From Propionicimonas paludicola (GTDB lineage Bacteria > Actinomycetota > Actinomycetes > Propionibacteriales > Propionibacteriaceae): a DNA stretch of 64,000 nt. The DNA lies in contig NZ_PDJC01000001.1 of assembly GCF_002563675.1 (NCBI RefSeq), forward strand, positions 496,001-560,000. The letters run 5' to 3'. Positions 1 to 6,562 of this stretch are shown piece after piece. The translations under genes were made by a program, and so were the position numbers. Each line of letters starts with the position of its first letter. The stretch's first letter is position 1. The notes beneath the pieces were generated by a model. It was not told where the DNA came from and did not search any database. It saw only the letters and a program-made list of their open reading frames with translations.

Positions 1-509
1 CTGTTGCGGACCGCGTAGTACGCGACGGCGGCAATCACCAGGTTCACGACCGAGGCGACCAGCAGCGACGGGGTGGCTGCGGCGTACATGCCCCAGCCGC
101 CGATCGGCAGGACCACCAGGCCCAGGACGAAGCTGTTCAGGATCGAGGTGACCACGACGGCCACCACCAGCCAGATCTGGCCCTTGCGACCCAGCCAGCG
201 GAAGGCCAGCGCGCAACCGCCCATGGCCAGCGCGACCACGATGTGGATCGGCAGGGTCAGCGGGAAGCCGACGATGGCCGAGGAGAGCAGGTGGCCGACC
301 GCGATCACGATGAAGCCGACCCAGCCGCCGAAGCCGATGGCTGCGAAGAAGCCGGGAGCCGAGTCCAGGCCGATGGAGCCCAGCGGGCTGGGGATCTTGA
401 TGAACGAGCCGACGGCGCTCAGGGCGATGAAGATCGCCATGATGGCCAGCTTGCGGGCAGACACCGGCGACTTTGTGGCCTGGTCCGGTGAACGATCCGA
501 GAGGGACAT
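1..509 (-). CDS. ECF transporter S component, membrane protein (C-terminus cut by window edge)
   Basis: The minus-strand frame starts at ATG 509, preceded by a good ribosome site (AAAGGAG), and runs off the left edge after about 169 residues. After a short polar N-terminus (MSLSDRSPDQATKSPVSARK) it is almost wholly hydrophobic with about five membrane spans, including IKIPSPLGSIGLDSAPGFF between spans 1 and 2, typical of substrate-binding S components of energy-coupling-factor importers. It lies 4 nt after the PfkB kinase stop, so both are probably in one operon under the upstream GntR regulator. A vitamin, nucleoside or similar small substrate that is phosphorylated after uptake would fit, but the substrate cannot be read from sequence. 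No EcfA/EcfT genes are in view. Confidence 0.75.
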   Translation of the reverse strand, partial: MSLSDRSPDQATKSPVSARKLAIMAIFIALSAVGSFIKIPSPLGSIGLDSAPGFFAAIGFGGWVGFIVIAVGHLLSSAIVGFPLTLPIHIVVALAMGGCALAFRWLGRKGQIWLVVAVVVTSILNSFVLGLVVLPIGGWGMYAAATPSLLVASVVNLVIAAVAYYAVRN

Positions 510-513
510 CTTT

Positions 514-1452
514 CTACTCCTTTGTAGCTGTTGCGAGGAACGAGGTCAGCCCGATGAGGTCGGGTCCGGAGCGTGCGCCCAGCTGGGTGCAGGAGGCTGC
601 CGCGACCGCATTGGCCAACCGAATGGAATCGGCCGAATCGCGACCGTCGATGAAATGGAAGTACAGGAAGGCACCGGCGAAGGCGTCGCCGGCCCCGGTG
701 GTGTCGACCGGCGTGACCGGGTAGCCGGAGACCGTGATCCGCTCGCCCGAGCCGGATACGGCGATGGCGCCGTCGCCGCCGAGAGTGACGATGGACAGCC
801 CGGGGCAGTGCGCGGCCAGGAAGGCCAGGCCGGTCTCGACGTCGTCGCTGCCGCACAGGTCGGTCAGCCCCTCGCGGCAGGGCAGGAAGACGGTGGCCTT
901 GGCTGCGGCCGCCAGGACGTCCTCGCGGCTCACCCCCAGACCGGCCATGGTGCCCATGCCGACTTCCAGCCCGAAGACCACCGGCACTCCGGAGGTGGTG
1001 GCTGCGGCCAGACCGGCCAGGGCGGCGTCCCGGGGGACCAGGTCGGTGTAGAAGACCTTGGCCGTGCTGATGGTGTGCAGATCGACCTCACCCGGGGTGA
1101 GCGAGCCGAAGGCATCGCCCAGGTCGAGCAGGATGAACCGGTCGCCGGCCGCGTCCACCACCACGGTGGTGCTCAGCGAGGTGCCGCCGGGAAGCACCCG
1201 CATACCGGCGGTGTCGACTCCTTCGGCCTGCAGGCTGTCGATGATCTGGCCGCCGAGCTGGTCGTCGCCGACCTTGCCGATGTAGGCCGCGGCGGCGCCC
1301 AGCCGGGCGGCCTGGGCGATCACATTGGTGCCCGAACCGCCGGGCAGATAGCTGCGTCCGGTGACCACGGCGAAGCCGTCCGGGCCGGGCAGCCGATCCA
1401 CCTGGATCAGCACGTCCATGGCCAGGGTGCCCAGGCCGACGATGTCGCTCAC
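514..1452 (-). CDS. PfkB/ribokinase-family carbohydrate or nucleoside kinase
   Basis: A 312-residue cytoplasmic kinase of the PfkB family. It shows the N-terminal glycine motif (GGSGTNVIAQAARLG, about residues 38-52) and the C-terminal catalytic signature DTTGAGDAFAGAF (about 250-262), where the Asp of GAGD is the catalytic base. Length is usual for ribokinase, fructokinase and nucleoside kinases of this family, and the exact substrate is not evident. It starts with GTG and overlaps the GntR stop by 4 nt (GTGA), so it is translationally coupled. The ECF S component follows 4 nt later, suggesting that the imported compound is phosphorylated by this enzyme. Confidence 0.85.
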   Translation of the reverse strand: MSDIVGLGTLAMDVLIQVDRLPGPDGFAVVTGRSYLPGGSGTNVIAQAARLGAAAAYIGKVGDDQLGGQIIDSLQAEGVDTAGMRVLPGGTSLSTTVVVDAAGDRFILLDLGDAFGSLTPGEVDLHTISTAKVFYTDLVPRDAALAGLAAATTSGVPVVFGLEVGMGTMAGLGVSREDVLAAAAKATVFLPCREGLTDLCGSDDVETGLAFLAAHCPGLSIVTLGGDGAIAVSGSGERITVSGYPVTPVDTTGAGDAFAGAFLYFHFIDGRDSADSIRLANAVAAASCTQLGARSGPDLIGLTSFLATATKE

Positions 1453-2168
1453 GACTTCCTCCTCAACGTGATGGTGTGGTGGTAGCGGTCGGAGCGGATG
1501 ATCGTCCGGCTGTACTCGATCGGTTGTTCTGCCTTGTCAAAGCCGTGACGGGCGATCGCGAGCAGCGGCTCGCCGAGCTTCACCTCGAGCATGGCGGCCA
1601 CCTCCGCGTCCGCCTTGGCCAGGCCGAAGGTGTCCTCGGTGGTCTGGACGACCAGGTTGAAGGCGTCCTCGAGCTGGGCGTACAGCGACTCCCCGCCCAG
1701 CAGGTTGTCGATGTCGTAGCCGCGGAACAGGGCCACCGGCAGGTAGGAGACGTTGTGAGAGACCGGTGCGCCGTCGGCGGTGCGGATCCGGGGGAAGCGG
1801 ACGACCTCGACTCCGGTGGCGATCCCGAGATTGCGGGCCACCTCGGCTCCGGCCGGCACCGTGGCGAGCTCCTCGGCGCGACGCCCGGGGGTGATTCCCT
1901 GGGCCAGCATCATCTGGGTGAAGCTCATCAGGGTGGCCGGCTTCAGGCTCAGCCGCGGGGCGACCACCCGGGTGCCCATCCCGTGAATGATGGTCAGCAG
2001 CCCTTCGCCGACGAGCTCCTCGACGGCCTTGCGAATGGTGGTCCGGGAGACCCGGTAGCGCTCCTGGAGGTCAGGCTCGCTCGGAATGTAGGTGCCCGCT
2101 GGCCAGGCACCCTGCGCAATGCGATCGGCGATGTCCCGTTTCACCCGCAGGTATAAGGGCTCTGCCAT
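1449..2168 (-). CDS. GntR-family transcriptional regulator (HutC/UTRA type)
   Basis: About 239 residues. The N-terminal winged helix (LYLRVKRDIADRIAQGAWP through SRTTIRKAVEELVGEGLL) is a GntR DNA-binding domain, followed by a UTRA effector-binding domain (about residues 95-235). It heads the operon with the PfkB kinase and ECF S component and probably controls it in response to the transported or phosphorylated compound. Two ATG codons occur in tandem at 2171 and 2168. The AGGAGG site lies only 2 nt from the first and 5 nt from the second, so 2168 is preferred. A perfect 14-bp palindrome lies just upstream and is the likely autoregulatory operator. Confidence 0.88.
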   Translation of the reverse strand: MAEPLYLRVKRDIADRIAQGAWPAGTYIPSEPDLQERYRVSRTTIRKAVEELVGEGLLTIIHGMGTRVVAPRLSLKPATLMSFTQMMLAQGITPGRRAEELATVPAGAEVARNLGIATGVEVVRFPRIRTADGAPVSHNVSYLPVALFRGYDIDNLLGGESLYAQLEDAFNLVVQTTEDTFGLAKADAEVAAMLEVKLGEPLLAIARHGFDKAEQPIEYSRTIIRSDRYHHTITLRRKS

Positions 2169-2183
2169 CATGACCTCCTGCCG

Positions 2184-2197
2184 TCACGACGTCGTGA
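2184..2197. promoter_or_regulatory. Palindromic operator candidate for the GntR regulator
   Basis: TCACGACGTCGTGA is a perfect 14-bp inverted repeat located 5 nt upstream of the AGGAGG ribosome site of the GntR gene. GntR/HutC proteins bind short palindromes near their own promoters. Assignment to this regulator rests on position and symmetry only. Confidence 0.55.
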
Positions 2198-2319
2198 TGT
2201 CTGATTCTGCTCACACGTCACTCCTGGAGTCAATGGCTTGCCGGATATCGGGGTGGGAGTTCGCCGTCCGCCGCCGTCGTGTCCCCGCGGGCAGTCCGGT
2301 TCGGTTGGTACCGCCCTTG

Positions 2320-2799
2320 CTACTCGGCGGTCGGCGCCCTGCGTTGACGCTTGAGTTGGCCGCGCTTGGTCTTGCTGTTCAACCGCCGGTCGACTGAGCC
2401 GCGGCTGGGCCGGGTGGGTCGGCGAGGCGGGGGTGGCGGCGCCAACGCCGCCCGCAGTAGTTCGGCCAGGCGCTCTCGGGCTGCGATCCGGTTGCGGTGT
2501 TGGGAGCGGAACTCGGCGGCCTCAATGGTCACGACGGTGCCGTCCAGCCGGCTCGCCAGGCGATGCAGGGCTCGACTGCGCTGGAGGTCGGTGAAGGCCC
2601 TGGTGGTTGCCAGATCGAAGGAGAGCTGGACGCGTGAGTCGGCGGTGTTGACCGCCTGGCCGCCCGGACCGGAGGCGTGCGAGAACCGTTCTACAAGTTC
2701 GGCGTCGGGGATCACCAGGCCGTCCGGAAGGCCGGGTCCGGGGAGCAGCCGAAGATCATCCACCCGACAACGGTAGGCGCAGAGGACGGGCAGGGGCAT
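2320..2799 (-). CDS. arfB: Peptidyl-tRNA hydrolase / alternative ribosome-rescue factor ArfB
   Basis: A 159-residue release-factor-like protein. It has the peptidyl-hydrolysing GGQ motif inside SHASGPGGQAVNTADSRVQL (about residues 40-59) but no codon-recognition domains. It ends in a basic tail (RRLNSKTKRGQLKRQRR), which in ArfB/YaeJ proteins enters the empty mRNA channel of stalled ribosomes. An upstream in-frame ATG at 2904 would overlap the DUF1349 gene by about 80 nt, so the internal ATG at 2799 is chosen. That start lies 26 nt after the DUF1349 stop and puts the length near the family norm. It is last in the pncB-pncA operon. Confidence 0.85.
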   Translation of the reverse strand: MPLPVLCAYRCRVDDLRLLPGPGLPDGLVIPDAELVERFSHASGPGGQAVNTADSRVQLSFDLATTRAFTDLQRSRALHRLASRLDGTVVTIEAAEFRSQHRNRIAARERLAELLRAALAPPPPPRRPTRPSRGSVDRRLNSKTKRGQLKRQRRAPTAE

Positions 2800-2825
2800 C
2801 TCCGCCCTGCCCAGCCGACGAGCGG

Positions 2826-3389
2826 CTAGTGCAGCGCGGCGTCGGCCGGACCGATCCGGCAGGCCAGGAAGCGGGCCTGGAAGCCCGATCTGGTCGGCGC
2901 GCACAGGTAGGGACCGGCTTCGGCAGCACCGGCCACGAACGGCGCCACCCGGACCAAGCGGAACGGGCCACCGTCCACGGCTGCCCGGACGGTGATCGAG
3001 TCGGCGGCTCGACTGGCCCGCACGGTGATCCGGCGGCCATTCCAGTCGTCGACGGCACCGGTCGACCAGTCGGACTTGCCCAGCGTCACCACGGCACCCA
3101 GGTTCAGCACGCCGTCGGCGAACTCGCAGCCGGCCTTCACCCAGTGCTCGGCATCGGCGCGGATCATCAGCCCGGCCTGATCGAACTGTCCGGTGAAGTC
3201 GGCCCGGAAGTCCACCTCCAGGGCCTGGCCGACGGCCAGCGGGCTCAGCAGTGCGTGCGCACTGTCATGGACGAAGCCGTAGCTGGTGTGCCGCCAGGAG
3301 TCCGAACCGGCCAGGGCGGTGACCAGCAGCTCATCCCCGTCCTCGACGGCCTCGGCCGGCGGGTTCAGCCAGCGTCCGGGCCAGCTCAT
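2826..3389 (-). CDS. DUF1349 domain protein (concanavalin-like fold)
   Basis: 187 residues beginning MSWPGRWLNPPAEAV. The body (SWRHTSYGFVHDSAHALLSP, then GLMIRADAEHWVKAGCEF and GAVVTLGKSDWST) is the pattern of DUF1349 proteins, predicted concanavalin-A-like beta sandwiches of unknown biochemical role. The ATG overlaps the pncA stop (TGATG), so it is coupled to the NAD-salvage genes. A longer open frame upstream lies inside pncA and has low-complexity Arg/Gly content, so it was not used as the start. No signal peptide is seen; a cytoplasmic location is inferred. Confidence 0.8.
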   Translation of the reverse strand: MSWPGRWLNPPAEAVEDGDELLVTALAGSDSWRHTSYGFVHDSAHALLSPLAVGQALEVDFRADFTGQFDQAGLMIRADAEHWVKAGCEFADGVLNLGAVVTLGKSDWSTGAVDDWNGRRITVRASRAADSITVRAAVDGGPFRLVRVAPFVAGAAEAGPYLCAPTRSGFQARFLACRIGPADAALH

Positions 3390-3955
3390 CAGGCCAGTCC
3401 CGAGCCGGCCAGGGCCACCCCGGCGTCGGCCAGCTCGTCCAGCACCAGATCCAGGCGCTGCGGAGTCACGGCGGCAGTCAGGTCGAGCAGCACTCGCACG
3501 TCCAGACCGGCCTTGACTGCGTCCAGCGCGGTGGCTCGGACGCAGTAGTCGGTGGCGATCCCGGCCACGTCGACCTGGTCGACACCGCGCTCGGCCAGCC
3601 ATTGGCCCAGCCCGACTCCGGCGCACGTCCCTTCGAAGCCGGAGTAGGCAGCGGCGTACTCACCCTTGTCGAAGACCGCCTCGAAGTCCGCTTCTGACAA
3701 GGGCGCATGGAGCTCGGCGCCGGGGGTTCCGGCCACGCAGTGCACCGGCCAGGAGTCGACGAAGTCGGGGGTGTCGGAGAAGTGGCTGCCCGGATCGATG
3801 TGGTGGTCACGGGTGGCCACCACATGGTCGTAGCGGTGCGGCACGGCCAGCAGCTTGCCGAGTCGGCTCGCGACACCGGCACCGCCGACCACGGCCAGTG
3901 AGCCGCCCTCGCAGAAGTCGTTCTGCACGTCGACAACGATCAACGCCTTGATCAT
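3389..3955 (-). CDS. pncA: Nicotinamidase (pyrazinamidase)
   Basis: 188 residues of the isochorismatase-like fold; hydrolyses nicotinamide to nicotinate and ammonia for NAD salvage. All key residues are visible: catalytic triad D9 (in VVDVQNDF), K97 (in DKGEY) and C138 (in GIATDYCVRAT), and metal ligands D50, H52, H58 and H72. Its ATG overlaps the pncB stop by 4 nt (ATGA). The product, nicotinate, is the substrate of the enzyme encoded just upstream, so the operon logic is direct. By homology such enzymes also activate pyrazinamide. Confidence 0.95.
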   Translation of the reverse strand: MIKALIVVDVQNDFCEGGSLAVVGGAGVASRLGKLLAVPHRYDHVVATRDHHIDPGSHFSDTPDFVDSWPVHCVAGTPGAELHAPLSEADFEAVFDKGEYAAAYSGFEGTCAGVGLGQWLAERGVDQVDVAGIATDYCVRATALDAVKAGLDVRVLLDLTAAVTPQRLDLVLDELADAGVALAGSGLA

Positions 3956-5325
3956 GACGGCCTCCTCAGGTAGGGGCTCTCCAGGGTGCGTCCGGCCTCG
4001 TCCAGCAGCAGGGTGGGCAGCGACGGCTCGCCCTTGCTCATCTTCGATGCCGACAGTGGCAGCTCGGCGCGGACCTGCTGATGGCGCTCCCGGGCGGCCT
4101 CCAGCGGCTCCCGGTAGACCACCTTGCCCTTGCTCATCAGCGGCACCAGCAGCGGACGATCGTTGCCGTCGTCGACCGGGGGAGTACCGATCCCGATCAC
4201 CTCGGCCTGGGCCCGACCGTCCGGGCCGAGCCGGCGCAGCGCGTACTTGCGGCCACCCACTGTGGCCTTCTCCGGGCTGCGCTTGGCGACCGGGATCAGC
4301 GGGGCGTCCTTGGCATCGCTCTCGGCCCGGGCCACCAGCTTGTAGATGAAGCCACAGGTCGGTGCGCCGGAGCCGGTGACCAAGGAGGTGCCCACCCCGT
4401 AGCCGTCCACCGGAGCGCTGCGCAGCGCGGCGATCTGGTACTCGTCCAGATCGGAGGTGACGATGATCTTGGTCTTGGTGGCGCCCAGCGAGTCGAGCAG
4501 TGCGCGCACCTGGGTGGCCAGCTCGGCCAGGTCGCCGGAGTCCAGCCGGATGGCGCCCAGCTTGCCCTTGCTCAGCCGGACGCCGGTGCGCACCGCCTCT
4601 TCGATGTCGTAGGTGTCGACCAGCAGCGTGGTGGACTTCCCCAAGGTCTTCAGCTGGGCCTTGAACGCCTCTTCCTCGGTGTCGTGCAGCAGGGTGAACG
4701 AGTGAGCCGCCGTGCCGGTGGTGGGGATCCCGTAGCTGCGTCCGGCCTCGAGGTTGGACGTGGCCTGGAAGCCGGCCAGATAGGCGGCCCGGGCCGCCGA
4801 TACTGCCGCGTACTCATTGGTCCGGCGCGAGCCCATCTCGATGCAGGGCCGATCGCCGGCCATGGCCGTCATCCGGGACGCCGCCGAGGCCACTGCGCAG
4901 TCGTAGTTGTAGATGCTCAGCAGCAGCGTCTCCAGCAGGACGGCCTCGGCGAAGCTGCCCTCGACCACCAGCAGCGGCGAGCCCGGGAAGTAGACCTCGC
5001 CTTCGGGGTAGCCCCACACGTCGCCGCGGAACTTGTAGCGGCTCAGCCAGTCGGCCAGGTCGGTGTCGATCACGTTCTCTTCGAGCAGGAAGTTCAGCGC
5101 GGACTCGTCGAACCGGAAGGCCTGGATGGCCTCCAGGGCCCGGGCCACCCCGGCCACCACCCCGTAGCGGCGTCCCTCGGGCAACCGGCGAGCGAACAGT
5201 TCGAAGACGCTGGCGCGGCCGGCGGTTTTCGAGCGCATCGCTGCTCGGACCATGGTGAGCTCGTAATGGTCGGTCAGCAGTGCCGTGCTCGGCAGGGCAC
5301 CCGACGGCGACGTCAACAGGGTCAT
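3952..5325 (-). CDS. pncB: Nicotinate phosphoribosyltransferase
   Basis: 457 residues. Starts MTLLTSPSGALPSTALLTDHYELTM, the classic NAPRTase opening. Other family motifs are FELFARRLPEGRRYGVVAG, GSRRTNEYAAVSAARAAYLAGF and the phosphoribosyl-binding IRLDSGDLAEL region. It joins nicotinate to PRPP to give nicotinate mononucleotide (Preiss-Handler pathway). The longer open frame to 5601 would run through the divergent clpS gene, so ATG 5325 is chosen. TAGGCT ends 7 nt upstream, implying a leaderless transcript. It heads the pncB-pncA-DUF1349-arfB operon. Confidence 0.95.
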   Translation of the reverse strand: MTLLTSPSGALPSTALLTDHYELTMVRAAMRSKTAGRASVFELFARRLPEGRRYGVVAGVARALEAIQAFRFDESALNFLLEENVIDTDLADWLSRYKFRGDVWGYPEGEVYFPGSPLLVVEGSFAEAVLLETLLLSIYNYDCAVASAASRMTAMAGDRPCIEMGSRRTNEYAAVSAARAAYLAGFQATSNLEAGRSYGIPTTGTAAHSFTLLHDTEEEAFKAQLKTLGKSTTLLVDTYDIEEAVRTGVRLSKGKLGAIRLDSGDLAELATQVRALLDSLGATKTKIIVTSDLDEYQIAALRSAPVDGYGVGTSLVTGSGAPTCGFIYKLVARAESDAKDAPLIPVAKRSPEKATVGGRKYALRRLGPDGRAQAEVIGIGTPPVDDGNDRPLLVPLMSKGKVVYREPLEAARERHQQVRAELPLSASKMSKGEPSLPTLLLDEAGRTLESPYLRRPS

Positions 5326-5376
5326 GCTTGGCAGCCTAGTGCGGGATGGGCTGGGGGTGTCTGACACAATGGCCGG
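5326..5376. promoter_or_regulatory. Divergent promoter region, pncB / clpS
   Basis: Only 51 nt separate the two start codons. On the minus strand TAGGCT lies 7 nt before the pncB ATG. On the plus strand CACAAT (5364-5369) lies 7 nt before the clpS GTG. Neither gene has a ribosome site in front, so both probably give leaderless mRNAs. Confidence 0.5.
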
Positions 5377-5679
5377 GTGTCCACACCATCTGCTCCGCAG
5401 CAGCCGGGGGGCGCCACCGCGATCGAGGAGCGTCCGGCCGATCAGGAAGTCGGTGGCTGGGTCACCATCGTCTGGGACGACCCGGTGAACCTGATGAGCT
5501 ACGTCACCCACGTCTTCGTCACCTACTTCGGCTACCCCGAGGAGAAGGCCACCGAGCTGATGCTGCGCGTGCACAACCACGGCAAGGCCGCGGTCTCGCA
5601 CGGCACCAGGGAACGGATGGAGACCGATGTCGAAGCCATGCAGGGCTACGGCCTGTGGGCGACTCTCGAGCAGGCCTGA
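5377..5679 (+). CDS. clpS: ATP-dependent Clp protease adaptor ClpS
   Basis: 100 residues with GTG start. The core [20 protein letters not shown] through [17 protein letters not shown] is the ClpS N-degron-binding fold (DDPVNLM corresponds to the DDxN substrate pocket). ClpS binds ClpC/ClpA and delivers N-degron proteins to ClpP. It is followed with a TGATG overlap by a DUF2017 gene, a pairing common in actinobacteria. The ATG at 5369 is out of frame and was rejected. Confidence 0.93.
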   Translation: MSTPSAPQQPGGATAIEERPADQEVGGWVTIVWDDPVNLMSYVTHVFVTYFGYPEEKATELMLRVHNHGKAAVSHGTRERMETDVEAMQGYGLWATLEQA

Positions 5680-6230
5680 TGCGTGACTTCAAGCGGTCCG
5701 GGCCGCTGATCAAGATGAAGCTGACCGACTACGAGGCCACCTTGCTGGAGTCGCTGGTCGACCAGTTCAGCGGGCTGCTCGAGGACGGCTCGGCGCCCCT
5801 GGAATCGTCCGACCCGTTCGAGCGGTTGGCCGCCGAGTCGGTGGCACCCGAGCTGGACACCTCCGATCCGGTGATCGCCCGGCTGTTCCCGGACGCCTAT
5901 CCCGAGGACCCGGGGGCCTCGGCCGACTTCCGACGGTTCACCCAGGCCCGGCAGCGGGACACCCGACTGACCGAGGCCGAGATCGTGCTCACTGCGCTGC
6001 GGGACTGCGACGGCGGCCGGCATCCGGTGCAGGTGCGGGTGATCGAGCTGGACGCCTGGCTGAAGACCCTCACTGCGGTTCGGCTGAGCCTGGCCGTGCG
6101 GCTGGGGATCGAGACCACCTCCGACGCCGAGGAGCTGGATCAGCTTCCCGACGAGGATCCGCGGCTGTACATCTACCGCGTCTACGAGTGGATCGCCTAC
6201 CTCACCGAGAACCTCATCGGCCTGGCCTGA
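5679..6230 (+). CDS. DUF2017 family protein
   Basis: 183 residues, [34 protein letters not shown]. The conserved N-terminus, the SDPVIARLFPDAYPEDP segment and the C-terminal tail (YRVYEWIAYLTENLIGLA) match the actinobacterial DUF2017 family, usually encoded directly after clpS. Helical, soluble, no known catalytic motif. Its ATG overlaps the clpS TGA, implying coupled translation and a shared, still unknown, role near Clp proteolysis. Confidence 0.85.
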   Translation: MRDFKRSGPLIKMKLTDYEATLLESLVDQFSGLLEDGSAPLESSDPFERLAAESVAPELDTSDPVIARLFPDAYPEDPGASADFRRFTQARQRDTRLTEAEIVLTALRDCDGGRHPVQVRVIELDAWLKTLTAVRLSLAVRLGIETTSDAEELDQLPDEDPRLYIYRVYEWIAYLTENLIGLA

Positions 6231-6288
6231 GATTTAAGAAACGCACTCGTCGTCAATATGCGGACGAGATTTGGTGGCCGATGGCGAG

Positions 6289-6307
6289 TTAGGTTAGCCT
6301 TACCAAC
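6289..6307 (+). promoter_or_regulatory. DtxR/IdeR iron box overlapping the feoA promoter
   Basis: TTAGGTTAGCCTTACCAAC matches the known DtxR/IdeR 19-bp operator consensus (TTAGGTTAGSCTAACCTAA) at 16 of 19 positions. The candidate -10 TAGCCT (6295-6300) is inside it and the last base abuts the feoA ATG. Fe(II)-loaded IdeR bound here should block transcription of feoABC. Confidence 0.85.
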
Positions 6308-6562
6308 ATGCCGGACGGTACGAACATTTGCCTAGCGACTGAGCTCACCAAAGCTCCGCTGAACCAGCAGCTCACCCTGGTGGACTCCCGCGTCGATCAG
6401 GGAAGCCGGATCCGGCTGGCCTCGCTCGGGCTGCGACTGGGCAGTACCTTCTCGCTGATCGCCCGCACCGCCGGTGGCGGACGGGTGGCCGTGGTCTCCG
6501 GCACCCGGGTCGCCCTGGGCAAGAGCCTGCTCACCCAGCTGTCGGCCGAGGTGGTCCGCTGA
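6308..6562 (+). CDS. feoA: Ferrous iron transport protein A
   Basis: 84 residues, one SH3-like FeoA domain (LTLVDSRVDQGSRIRLASLGL, then GSTFSLIARTAGGGRVAVVSG, ending ALGKSLLTQLSAEVVR). Small cytoplasmic partner needed for FeoB-mediated Fe(II) uptake. The ATG directly follows the iron box with no room for a ribosome site, and no later in-frame start keeps the domain whole, so translation is probably leaderless. The stop overlaps the feoB ATG (TGATG). Confidence 0.92.
   Translation: MPDGTNICLATELTKAPLNQQLTLVDSRVDQGSRIRLASLGLRLGSTFSLIARTAGGGRVAVVSGTRVALGKSLLTQLSAEVVR

Noticed and set aside
73-1485. 470-residue plus-strand frame at the left edge
   Set aside because: Antisense to the ECF S component and PfkB kinase, both with clear motifs and coupled starts.
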